From the NCBI GenBank assembly GCA_019637615.1, contig JAHBVJ010000004.1, forward strand, positions 186,001 to 250,000: a stretch of DNA of 64,000 nt, written 5' to 3'. The notes beneath the pieces were generated by a model. It made no database searches and had not been told where the DNA came from. It saw only the letters and a program-made list of their open reading frames with translations. The stretch is from Anaerolineae bacterium. GTDB taxonomy: Bacteria > Chloroflexota > Anaerolineae > Aggregatilineales > UBA2796. The translations under genes were made by a program, and so were the position numbers. Below are positions 26,016 to 33,456 of the stretch, piece after piece (positions within the stretch are counted from its first letter, which is position 1; the number at the start of each line of letters is the position of its first letter).

Positions 26016-27842
26016 GTGGCAGCAGCATGGGCTGGCCTCGGCAAAGAGGCATATGATCGCAGTTATTCAGATGCCGCTCTCATCCAGCGCATCAAAGTCT
26101 ATTTCTTGCAGCAGAAGGGTTCGCTCGCCCGAATCCTGTTCGCGCTGACGCTGATCGTGCTGGCGGATCTCTCCCAACCCTTGATCATCTCGCAGGGCGT
26201 GACGCTCGTCGCCAACAACCCCGATCTCAAGGTGCTGCTCATCGTGGCGGGGTCTGTCTATTTCGCCGCCATCGGCAGTTGGGGAGCCAATGTAATCCGC
26301 CGTCGGGCGACCAGCCGCGCCATCGCCAATATCGTGCGCCAGATGCGCACCGATGCCTTTGAAGCCGCCGTTTCGCGCGATATGTCCTTCTACGATGAGT
26401 TCTCGTCCGGCAAAATCGTCAGCCGTATCACCTCGGATACACAAGATTTCGCGCAAATGATCGTACTGGTCACTGATCTCGTCAGCCAGATGATGGTACT
26501 GATTTTGCTCGTCACGATCCTGTTTTTCACCGAGTGGCATCTCGCCCTGATGCTGATGATCATGGTGCCGCTGGTGCTCGGCAGCGCGCTGATGTACCGC
26601 CGCATCGCCCGCGAAGTTAGCCGCCAAGCCAGCCGGATGCTGGCGAACGTCAACGGCAACATTCAAGAATCTGTGGCGGGCATCAGCGTCGCCAAGAACT
26701 TCCGGCAAGAGCGCACTATCTACGAGCAGTTCAAAGCGGTTAACCAGCAATCCTACAAGGTCAATCTGCGGCGCGGTCTCATCATCGGTTTGGTCTATCC
26801 TACGCTGCATATCCTCGCAGCCTTCGGCAATGCCTCGCTGCTCTACTTCGGCGCGCAGTCCGTTATCAGCGGTGCCATCAACGCCGGATCGTGGTTCCTG
26901 TTCCTGCAATCTGTCTACAAATTCTGGGATCCGTTGAGCGGCGTGGCCTCGTTCTGGAGCCAATTTCAGGCAGGCTTGGCTTCAGCGGAGCGCATCTTCG
27001 CGCTGATCGACGCTTCAGCCGCCGTTCAGCAGACCGATAACCAGCCCGTGCCAGAAGTGCGCGGCGATATCGTCTTCGATCATCTGCGCTTTCAATACAG
27101 CAATAAAGAGATCGTTTTACCCGGTCTCGATCTGCACATTGCTCCCGGTGAGACCATCGCGTTCGTCGGGCATACTGGCGCAGGCAAATCCAGCATTGCC
27201 AAGCTGATCGAGCGCTTCTACGAATTTCAGGATGGACGGTTGCTGATCGATGGGCGCGACATTCGCACGCTGAATCTGGCGGAATTCCGCCGTCATCTCG
27301 GCATTGTCTCGCAAACACCATTCCTGTTCAGCGGTACCATCCTCGATAACATCCGCTATGCCCGCCCTGAAGCTACCGATGCGGAGATCGAACGTGTCGC
27401 TCACAGCATCGGCGGCGGTGAGTGGATCGCGGCGATGCCTCAAGGGCTGCTCACCGACGTGGGCGAACGTGGATCGCGCCTATCGATGGGGCAACGTCAG
27501 CTTGTCGCCCTGACGCGTGTCTTGGTGCAAGCGCCCTCGATCTTCATCTTGGACGAAGCCACCGCCAGCATCGATCCCTTCACCGAGGCGCAGATTCAGC
27601 AAGCGCTCAATATGATCCTCGCCCGCAGCACCTCGATCCTGATCGCGCATCGCCTCTCAACGGTGAAATCGGCGGATCGCATCATCGTCCTGAATCACGG
27701 CGAGATCATCGAGCAGGGCAACCACGAATCGCTGTTGCAGCAGGGCGGTCACTACGCCGAGCTGTACAATACCTATTTCCGGCATCAGAGCTTGGAATAC
27801 ATTGAGAGTTCTAAAACGGCGCTCAAGGTGATCAAGCGATAA
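26016..27842 (+). CDS. ABC exporter half-transporter with LSMGQ signature (B-type)
   Basis: This 608-residue fused permease-ATPase starts with a GTG preceded by AAGGA, 15 bases after the A-type gene, so the two are co-transcribed. Walker A is GHTGAGKSS (about 385-393), Walker B is ILDEATASID with the normal glutamate, and the signature reads LSMGQRQLVAL. With the upstream subunit (LSGGQ and LDD) it gives one complete and one degenerate ATP site, as in heterodimeric exporters. It is a close paralogue of the gene at 19051, sharing EAYDRxYxD at the start and YNTYFRHQSLEYIE at the end. Confidence 0.94.
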   Translation: MAAAWAGLGKEAYDRSYSDAALIQRIKVYFLQQKGSLARILFALTLIVLADLSQPLIISQGVTLVANNPDLKVLLIVAGSVYFAAIGSWGANVIRRRATSRAIANIVRQMRTDAFEAAVSRDMSFYDEFSSGKIVSRITSDTQDFAQMIVLVTDLVSQMMVLILLVTILFFTEWHLALMLMIMVPLVLGSALMYRRIAREVSRQASRMLANVNGNIQESVAGISVAKNFRQERTIYEQFKAVNQQSYKVNLRRGLIIGLVYPTLHILAAFGNASLLYFGAQSVISGAINAGSWFLFLQSVYKFWDPLSGVASFWSQFQAGLASAERIFALIDASAAVQQTDNQPVPEVRGDIVFDHLRFQYSNKEIVLPGLDLHIAPGETIAFVGHTGAGKSSIAKLIERFYEFQDGRLLIDGRDIRTLNLAEFRRHLGIVSQTPFLFSGTILDNIRYARPEATDAEIERVAHSIGGGEWIAAMPQGLLTDVGERGSRLSMGQRQLVALTRVLVQAPSIFILDEATASIDPFTEAQIQQALNMILARSTSILIAHRLSTVKSADRIIVLNHGEIIEQGNHESLLQQGGHYAELYNTYFRHQSLEYIESSKTALKVIKR

Positions 27843-27921
27843 TGCAATGAGCATATTAGCCGATTACAAAGCGCAATCGACTGATATGCATCACTTTCAA
27901 AATCCACAATCCTAATTCTGC

Positions 27922-27976
27922 TTGACACAAAATCTAACCTACTGTAGATTCAAGTAACTTCAATCTACAGTAGGTT
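27922..27976 (+). promoter_or_regulatory. Operator-promoter of the DinD/BRO-like gene
   Basis: TTGACA (27922-27927), 17 bases, and TAGATT (27945-27950) form a near-ideal promoter. The perfect 15-base inverted repeat AACCTACTGTAGATT (27936-27950) and AATCTACAGTAGGTT (27962-27976), separated by 11 bases, covers the -10 element and the transcription start, ending just before the start codon. Each arm also contains the short palindrome CTACnGTAG. A protein bound here would block transcription. Confidence 0.8.
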
Positions 27977-27984
27977 CATATTAC

Positions 27985-28818
27985 ATGAGCAATCTTGTAC
28001 CTTCTATTGATGGCGGACAAATTCGCAAAGAGTGGCATGAAAACCAATGGTATTACAGCATTATTGATATGATTGCTGTTCTGCTTGATGCTGATCTCAA
28101 AACAGCACGAAATTATTATCACGTGCTCAAAGGTCGTTTAACCCGTGAAGGCAATCAAACTCTTACAAATTGTAAGAGGTTGAAGCTCATTGCCGAAGAT
28201 GGCAGGCGTCGCGAGACAGATGTTGTAAACACAGAAGAAGCCCTGCGGGTTATTCAATCTATTCCTTCCTCAAAACTGGAACCGTTAAAACTTTGGTTAG
28301 CGTTAGTTGGCAGAGAGCGTCTCGACGAAAGTGCCGATCCAGAATTAGGGTTATTCCGCTCCTTTGAGAGAACTATTGCAGACTATCGTTCACAGGGTAA
28401 ATCAGAAAGCTGGATCGAAGCGCGGGTTCAGGGAATTGTCACCCGAAAGCAATTCGTGGAAGCCTTGGCTGCGGCTGTGTTACAAGCCCCTACAACCATT
28501 TATGTAGAAGCAACCGAAAATCTATATAAAGGCTTATGGCAGCGAACAACGGCCCAATTACGCGGCGAATTGAAAATCTCGCAGAGGGAAAATCCGCGCG
28601 ATCATTTCGGGGAGTATGCGCTTATCTATACACGGCTTGCTGAAAAATTAGCTTCGGAAAAACTAGGGCAATCTGAAACTATTCCAATGTCGGTCGCAAT
28701 GGAAATCGTTTGGGAAGTCGCTAAAATGATGGGCAAACAGGCTAGAGAAGTGAGCGAAGCGTTAGGTTATGATTTGGTCACTGATAAACCGCTTCTGCAG
28801 AACAAGAAAAGTCCATAA
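27985..28818 (+). CDS. DinD/BRO-N-like protein
   Basis: This 277-residue protein resembles DNA-damage-inducible protein D and BRO/phage antirepressor-type proteins. The N-terminal part has WYYSIIDMIAVLLDADLKTARNYYHVLKGRL and a central DVVNTEEALRVIQSIPSSKLEPLKLWLALVGRERLDE, which are recognisable in that family. The C-terminal half is helical (ESWIEARVQGIVTRKQFVEAL and further). In E. coli dinD is SOS-regulated and interacts with RecA, but the role here is unknown. The gene is visibly AT-richer than its neighbours, and a fragment of an ABC exporter follows it, so it was probably acquired. A strong operator-promoter precedes it. Confidence 0.75.
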   Translation: MSNLVPSIDGGQIRKEWHENQWYYSIIDMIAVLLDADLKTARNYYHVLKGRLTREGNQTLTNCKRLKLIAEDGRRRETDVVNTEEALRVIQSIPSSKLEPLKLWLALVGRERLDESADPELGLFRSFERTIADYRSQGKSESWIEARVQGIVTRKQFVEALAAAVLQAPTTIYVEATENLYKGLWQRTTAQLRGELKISQRENPRDHFGEYALIYTRLAEKLASEKLGQSETIPMSVAMEIVWEVAKMMGKQAREVSEALGYDLVTDKPLLQNKKSP

Positions 28819-28934
28819 CGTAACCAAACATGGCAATTACGCAGTAGTCCAAATCAAAAATGTGCTATTTCATCACTCAGTAGCGCCAGCAATTAGTGGC
28901 AATCGATGGCTACGGATGTGATTAGCCCTACTGT

Positions 28935-29057
28935 CGGCACTCCATCGGTAACTGAGATGCTGCGTGCGGAGCGTGATGAGTGGTACAACCCTTTCCGCCA
29001 CTAATCGCTAGAATACATCGAGGGATCCAAGACCCCGTTGAAGATGTCAAGCGGTAG
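28935..29057 (+). pseudogene. Eroded 3' end of an ABC exporter gene (B-type)
   Basis: This stretch matches the last part of the exporter genes at 19051 and 26016. Its translated pieces are WYN, FRH, SLEYIEGSKTPLK and a final tract aligned to the LKVIKR ending, interrupted by a stop (TAA) and small frameshifts. Upstream pieces (VGTPSVTEML) may extend the resemblance to about 28913. It has no start and is not expressible as a whole. It shows that a further B-type exporter copy once stood here or that the 3' end of the neighbouring copy was duplicated. Confidence 0.65.
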
Positions 29058-29069
29058 CCTGTCGCTTAG

Positions 29070-29093
29070 AGGGGCGAAAACTGTCTCGCCCCT
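29070..29093 (+). terminator. Stem-loop after the exporter remnant
   Basis: AGGGGCGA and TCGCCCCT form a perfect eight-base-pair stem around an eight-base loop, just after the remnant. It is probably the old terminator of the lost exporter copy, and it also faces the end of the zinc-ribbon gene on the other strand. Confidence 0.6.
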
Positions 29094-29115
29094 TCCGTCT
29101 ACACTGTTCCAGCAT

Positions 29116-29979
29116 CTAGGATGTAGCTAACTGCGTCGTATCTCCTGCATCTGACTGAAGATTCTCGACCATATCGGCGGGGGTTGGCAATTCACCATAG
29201 TAGCTCAGGCTGCTTCTGACGCTATCGGGGCAAGTAGCAGGCATCGATCCCGGAAACCTGTGATACGCCACAGTTTTACCCGTTTCTACCTCGACCACAT
29301 ACGCGTCAAAGTAACGGATATAACGCGTACAGGTGTAAACAACTACCTCGCTATTTTTCTCACCGTACTCATCGCGAGAGTATTCCACTGAATTAGGCGT
29401 CAGGCAAACGATATGCGTTACATCTGTTGAACTCGACGCACGTTTTTCCGACGGTAGTTGTTCTTGATACGGGATCGCTATCTCATGTGACTCATTGTTG
29501 AAAAACAATATGTGTGCGTTGGTGGGGATATTCCAGTTCGAAATTTGGCGGGTAGACTTGCAAAGCTCAAGGTTAACCGCCCCGAAACTCGCCGTATAAG
29601 CCGCCTTTGTATTCGCGACGACGATAGCAGCTTGCTCCGCTTGCCACGCATTATGTTGATCTTGAATGCTGGTATACACCATAAACGCGGTCATCAAAGC
29701 AAAAATACTGCCGTAGGCGATCAATAACGGATACCGACGTTGGTATTTAACCTCTGCTGCTGGATACCTCAATAGTTCTGGTTGGAAAGTGCCCTGACAA
29801 TGGGCGCATTCGACAAAATCGGGGCCGTCGCCAATCGGGAAAATAGGGATGTAATATAGTGTAAAAAATCGCTTGTGAAGTCTGTGGCGAAACTTGTGTG
29901 GGGTGCGACACTTAGGGCAGATAAAGCTTCCATCGCCAATGGTGAGCGTAAGTGTACGGGACCCCCAGACGATAATCAT
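29116..29979 (-). CDS. Zinc-ribbon membrane protein
   Basis: This protein of about 287 residues begins with a zinc ribbon: FICPKCRTPHKF and, about 45 residues later, VECAHCQGTF, giving two CxxC pairs. One hydrophobic segment (YPLLIAYGSIFALMTAFMVY) near residues 80-100 anchors it, and the remaining 180 residues form a soluble domain of unknown fold. I chose the ATG at 29979, which has an AGGAA site and puts the ribbon near the N-terminus. The longer frame from 30087 adds 36 residues without support. The function is not recognised. A similar architecture occurs in bacterial zinc-ribbon_15 proteins. Confidence 0.65.
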   Translation of the reverse strand: MIIVWGSRTLTLTIGDGSFICPKCRTPHKFRHRLHKRFFTLYYIPIFPIGDGPDFVECAHCQGTFQPELLRYPAAEVKYQRRYPLLIAYGSIFALMTAFMVYTSIQDQHNAWQAEQAAIVVANTKAAYTASFGAVNLELCKSTRQISNWNIPTNAHILFFNNESHEIAIPYQEQLPSEKRASSSTDVTHIVCLTPNSVEYSRDEYGEKNSEVVVYTCTRYIRYFDAYVVEVETGKTVAYHRFPGSMPATCPDSVRSSLSYYGELPTPADMVENLQSDAGDTTQLATS

Positions 29980-30173
29980 GAAACCCGTTCCTGATATGTA
30001 ATTGCGCGTAATGTCATTGTACATCAGCAAAATTGTTGGTTCAATGGAAATAGCTGTAATGTTTGTCACAAGCGGGTAACAGCCCAATTCATACTCATAA
30101 GATTGTTAAATCAACGATCGTACTCATCTATTCAGGTTTGGTGAGTACGCCGCCTATTCCCTCCTCAACAGGC

Positions 30174-30179
30174 TATAAT
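30174..30179 (+). promoter_or_regulatory. Possible -10 element of the purine nucleoside phosphorylase gene
   Basis: TATAAT, followed by another T, lies about 40 bases before the gene's start codon, at a normal distance for a leader with the AGGAG ribosome site. The -35 region is weak. Confidence 0.4.
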
Positions 30180-30217
30180 TCTCGCCATATTTCCATCACC
30201 GAGGAGCACACAACCTC

Positions 30218-31066
30218 ATGCCCGCGAATCAATTCACCCGCGCTGATTACGAAGTCACCGCCGATTTCATCTTGAGCCGCACGAAGCATCGTCCTACGGT
30301 CGGCATCATTCTCGGCTCGGGGCTTGGCGGCGTAGCCGATTCCATCGAAGATGCCACCATCATTTCCTATGACGACCTCCCCAACTGGCCTAATTCGCAC
30401 GTCATCGGTCACAAGAACCGCCTCGTCATCGGCAAGCTGCAAGGCCAAACGGTGCTGGTGCAGCAAGGTCGCGCCCACTTCTACGAAGGCTGGACGATGC
30501 AAGAAGCCACCTTCCCCGTACGCGTGATGCAAGTGATGGGCATCAAAACGCTGATCGTGACTAATGCGTCCGGCGGCCTGAACAAAGCCTTCGGCGCGGG
30601 CGATCTCATGCTAATCACCGATCACATCAACCTACCGGGCATGATCGGGCAAAATCCGCTGCGTGGACCCAATGATGACTCGCTCGGCACGCGCTTCCCC
30701 GACATGACGGTGCCCTATGATCCTGATCTTTGTAACATCGCGCGGCAGGTGGCGCAGCAGGAAAACTTCAAGCTCCACGAAGGGACATATCTGTATCTTT
30801 CCGGCCCTAACTACGAATCGCCTGCCGAAATCAGGATGTTCAAGGCGTGGGGCGCGGATGCCGTCGGGATGTCTACCGTGCCGGAAGTGCTCGTGGCGCG
30901 TCACGCGGGGATGCGCGTTTTGGGCGTCTCTGGCGTGGCGAACGGTACCAACGAAGCCAATACCCCCGGTGCGGAGATCACGCATCTGGATGTGCTGCAA
31001 AATATCGCGGAGAAATGCGCGCCAAAACTGATCGCTATCATTCGCGGCGTGCTCAAATCGATGTGA
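30218..31066 (+). CDS. punA: Purine nucleoside phosphorylase, class I (trimeric)
   Basis: This 282-residue enzyme splits purine nucleosides with phosphate to free base and ribose 1-phosphate in purine salvage. The phosphate loop GIILGSGLGG, the motif GRAHFYEGW with its histidine, TNASGGLN, and GPNYESPAEIRMF are all present. The base-specificity loop reads SGVANGTNEAN, so the asparagine that recognises purines is kept while the preceding threonine of the mammalian-type enzyme is alanine. Inosine and guanosine are the likely substrates. AGGAG precedes the ATG. It converges on the HEAT-repeat gene, and a hairpin lies between them. Confidence 0.93.
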   Translation: MPANQFTRADYEVTADFILSRTKHRPTVGIILGSGLGGVADSIEDATIISYDDLPNWPNSHVIGHKNRLVIGKLQGQTVLVQQGRAHFYEGWTMQEATFPVRVMQVMGIKTLIVTNASGGLNKAFGAGDLMLITDHINLPGMIGQNPLRGPNDDSLGTRFPDMTVPYDPDLCNIARQVAQQENFKLHEGTYLYLSGPNYESPAEIRMFKAWGADAVGMSTVPEVLVARHAGMRVLGVSGVANGTNEANTPGAEITHLDVLQNIAEKCAPKLIAIIRGVLKSM

Positions 31067-31088
31067 GATCGGGGATTTAACGTGATCT

Positions 31089-31117
31089 TGCCCGATGCGT
31101 CTATTTGGCGTCGGGCA
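31089..31117. terminator. Bidirectional stem-loop between convergent genes
   Basis: TGCCCGA and TCGGGCA form a seven-base-pair stem with further inner pairing, 22 bases after the purine nucleoside phosphorylase gene and seven bases from the end of the HEAT-repeat gene on the other strand. It probably ends both transcripts. Confidence 0.55.
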
Positions 31118-31123
31118 CTGTGG

Positions 31124-32041
31124 TCAATGCACTGGATCGCTGTCCGTACTGAGGATGTTTTCGTCCGGCTTATCGATTTGATCCATGCTGCGCTCCTGTG
31201 TGGCGGCAGCATCGGGGGTCTTTGCGCCGTCATCCGCTGGAATTTCAGTAGCGAACTTCAGCACTTTGGTATCGCGCTTGGACGGGCGCTCGGTTGTGGT
31301 TAATTTTTGCGCCTCGACACTGGCACGGCTGGCCTTGGCGAGGTAGTTGTTCACCGCGTCGATGGCCTCTGGCGTGCCTAACCGCGTCAGGCTCAACAAC
31401 GACGCTTTCACTACATCGAGGTTCGAATCCTCTAATGACCGGATCAGCGGTTCAGTCGCCCACACCGCGTTCAACTGCCCTAGAATCGCGGCGGCGTTCA
31501 GGCGGATGCGCCAATCGTCACGTCGAAGTGCTTGCAGCAGTGTCACCATCGCAGGCGCGCCATCCAACCGCAGCAACGATTCCGCCGCCGCCAAGCGTAC
31601 CTTGTTGGGCAGCAGCGTATTGCGGAACACCATCACCAACGGTTCCACGCCCAGCCGATCCCCAATCGCGGCGATAGCCTCACACGCGATGATGATTTCG
31701 TCGGGACGCTTGCTGTTGAGCATCTTACTCAACCCGCGCATATCGCGATTCTTGATCAGCGTTTCAATGTGGATGTCACGGTCAAGGTATTGATGAGCTG
31801 CCGATAACGCCGCATAGGTTTGCCAATCGGTTTCCACGTTGAGCGCCGCCTGCAGCGCAGGGACAGCGTGCCACGCGCCCAACGTGCGCAGCGCTGCGGC
31901 TGCCCCTCGCCGGACGCTCGGATCAGGATGCATCAACGCCGCCATCAACCCGTCTACGTCGTGTTTCGACTGCATCTGCCAGATATTTGGCATCGGTTTG
32001 AGTGAATTACCGCTAGGTCGGGGACGTTTCCAATCGCTCAT
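31124..32041 (-). CDS. HEAT-repeat protein
   Basis: This 305-residue protein is built of HEAT-like repeats: MHPDPSVRRGAAAALRTLG, NKVRLAAAESLLRL, DDWRIRLNAAAILGQL and DSNLDVVKASLLSLTRLG are clear examples within residues 30-225. The C-terminal 70 residues are low-complexity and charged. HEAT proteins bind other proteins or act in phycobiliprotein-type lyases, but no catalytic feature is visible. It lies six bases downstream of the glycerol-1-phosphate-dehydrogenase-like gene on the same strand, so they form an operon and may act together. Confidence 0.85.
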   Translation of the reverse strand: MSDWKRPRPSGNSLKPMPNIWQMQSKHDVDGLMAALMHPDPSVRRGAAAALRTLGAWHAVPALQAALNVETDWQTYAALSAAHQYLDRDIHIETLIKNRDMRGLSKMLNSKRPDEIIIACEAIAAIGDRLGVEPLVMVFRNTLLPNKVRLAAAESLLRLDGAPAMVTLLQALRRDDWRIRLNAAAILGQLNAVWATEPLIRSLEDSNLDVVKASLLSLTRLGTPEAIDAVNNYLAKASRASVEAQKLTTTERPSKRDTKVLKFATEIPADDGAKTPDAAATQERSMDQIDKPDENILSTDSDPVH

Positions 32042-32047
32042 AGTGAT

Positions 32048-33052
32048 TTAGTCGAATAACCCGCTCTTACTTAGTGCTTGTTCAAGTGGTTCACTGTTGG
32101 CGGAAAGATCATTCAGCATGGTGAAGGGCATGCCGTGCGACCTCGCGAAATCTGGCAGCGTCAGGAAGGTTTCGCGGCTATCGGCGGTCTTCAACTGGGT
32201 AAGCCGCACGCCTGCCGCATCTAACGCCCCGCGAAGACTGGTGACATCCTTATTGTAGAGCGCCGTTGCCAGCAGCAGCCCCGGCCCGACGCGTTCGGCG
32301 TGAGAAACATCCACGACCGTCGCCTTCAATTGCACTGCCAACGCGAAGATGTGCTCGGTGCCTTGCGACAACCGCCGATGGCCTTGTTGGCTGTCTAGCT
32401 GGACGGTCAAGCAGATCAAATCAATGAGTGTATGCAGCGCTTCTGGATCGCCTGTTCCCAGCGCGGGCGCGAGCTTGACGGCTTGCGCGGCGATCTGTGC
32501 GGCAATAGACATCAACCACGGGGCTAGTTTTGCGTCGCCCGCCTTACCTTTCTGGATGGCATACGCCCAATCCATCAACGCGGTAAGGATCGACAACACA
32601 TCCACGATGCCTACTGCACGCGTTGTCGTTGGGGCGGAGCGAATCACGTCCAGATCGATCAACACTTCCGTTGCCGCGCCAGTCGGCAGTTCCACCGTGC
32701 GGTTGCCATCCGAGAGCGTGCTGGTGTTGACGAACGGTTCATCCGAGCTGATCGCGGTTGGCACGATCACCAGCGGTTTATGATGTGCGGACGCAATGAA
32801 CCGCGCGATGTCGCATACGTCTTCATCGCCAACGGCATAGATCGCCTCGACCATGGATGGCAAATTCTTAGCGAGGTCTTCAACGTAACTTCTTTCGTTA
32901 TTGAGGGGATCGGCCTGAACGACCAACGGTAAGGTAAGCTGGCGGCTGATGTTGGCCCATGCAGTGGACTTGGCGATTAAGGCCGTGGGACGGGTTTCCT
33001 GTACAGTGCCGAGTTCCTGAAAAACGAGCCGTGGCAGAGGCCAAACATTCAT
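32048..33052 (-). CDS. Glycerol-1-phosphate-dehydrogenase-like protein (iron-alcohol-dehydrogenase superfamily), divergent
   Basis: The 334-residue sequence follows the iron-containing alcohol dehydrogenase or AraM/EgsA-type glycerol-1-phosphate dehydrogenase plan. Pieces that match are PLVIVPTAISSDEPF after a beta-alpha unit (residues 93-107), a VGIVDVLSILTALMDW segment (147-162), QGTEHIF (230-236) and HAERVGPG (251-258). The likely metal ligands D151, H234 and H251 are kept. The usual nucleotide-binding GGGS-x-D-x-AK is replaced by GDEDVCDIAR, so cofactor binding may be altered. The ATG at 33052 has AGGGAG upstream. It is followed by the HEAT protein gene in one operon. The assignment rests on pattern reading, and the enzyme may have lost activity. 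Confidence 0.55.
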   Translation of the reverse strand: MNVWPLPRLVFQELGTVQETRPTALIAKSTAWANISRQLTLPLVVQADPLNNERSYVEDLAKNLPSMVEAIYAVGDEDVCDIARFIASAHHKPLVIVPTAISSDEPFVNTSTLSDGNRTVELPTGAATEVLIDLDVIRSAPTTTRAVGIVDVLSILTALMDWAYAIQKGKAGDAKLAPWLMSIAAQIAAQAVKLAPALGTGDPEALHTLIDLICLTVQLDSQQGHRRLSQGTEHIFALAVQLKATVVDVSHAERVGPGLLLATALYNKDVTSLRGALDAAGVRLTQLKTADSRETFLTLPDFARSHGMPFTMLNDLSANSEPLEQALSKSGLFD

Positions 33053-33138
33053 CAAGTGCTCCCTGATCAACACAAAAGGTAAAGTAGAGTTTAATGCGAA
33101 AGGGAAGTCTCGGCTAGTCAACGAACGTAAAAAAATAG

Positions 33139-33168
33139 AAAACGCGGAGGCTGCAAACCTCCGCGTTT
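33139..33168 (-). terminator. Terminator of tRNA-Val
   Basis: Read on the minus strand, the stem AAACGCGGAGG / CCTCCGCGTTT is followed by a long T-rich tract, ideal for intrinsic termination of the tRNA transcript that comes from the right. Confidence 0.9.
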
Positions 33169-33170
33169 GA

Positions 33171-33247
33171 TGGTGGGTCGTAGAAGACTCGAACTTCTGA
33201 CCTCGTCGATGTCAACGACGCGCTCTAACCAACTGAGCTAACGACCC
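33171..33247 (-). tRNA. trnV: tRNA-Val (anticodon GAC)
   Basis: On the minus strand the gene starts GGGTCGT and ends ACGACCC, forming a seven-base-pair acceptor stem, then A and an encoded CCA. The D arm (GCTCAGTTGGTTAGAGC), an anticodon stem CGTCG/CGACG with loop TTGACAT (anticodon GAC) and a T arm with TTCGAGT are canonical. It reads the valine codon GUC. The 77 bases include the encoded CCA. A strong terminator follows. Confidence 0.97.
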
Positions 33248-33389
33248 GTTTTTAATTGGTGAGGCGATTATAGACGACAACCCTGTGCTTGACAAGGGTT
33301 GAATCTTACCTCCTGTACCAGCTTTTCTGACCAACCATGCGACACGAGTCAATCATGTTGAACGGTTGTGTTTTCATACCCGCCTCATG

Positions 33390-33395
33390 TATAAT
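33390..33395 (+). promoter_or_regulatory. Promoter of the alpha-glucoside ABC importer
   Basis: TATAAT lies about 62 bases before the binding-protein gene. TTGTGT at 33366-33371 is a possible -35 element with an 18-base spacer. Confidence 0.5.
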
Positions 33396-33456
33396 CAGCT
33401 TGGCAGGAGTAAATGCTTAACTTTTTACTCTCTCTCTATTAGGAGCAAACCCTATT

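Noticed and set aside
26067..26963. 298-residue open frame on the minus strand, opposite the ABC exporter
   Set aside because: It is the reverse-strand shadow of a well-supported ABC exporter gene, has low-complexity composition rich in His, Asp and Glu, and no family resemblance.
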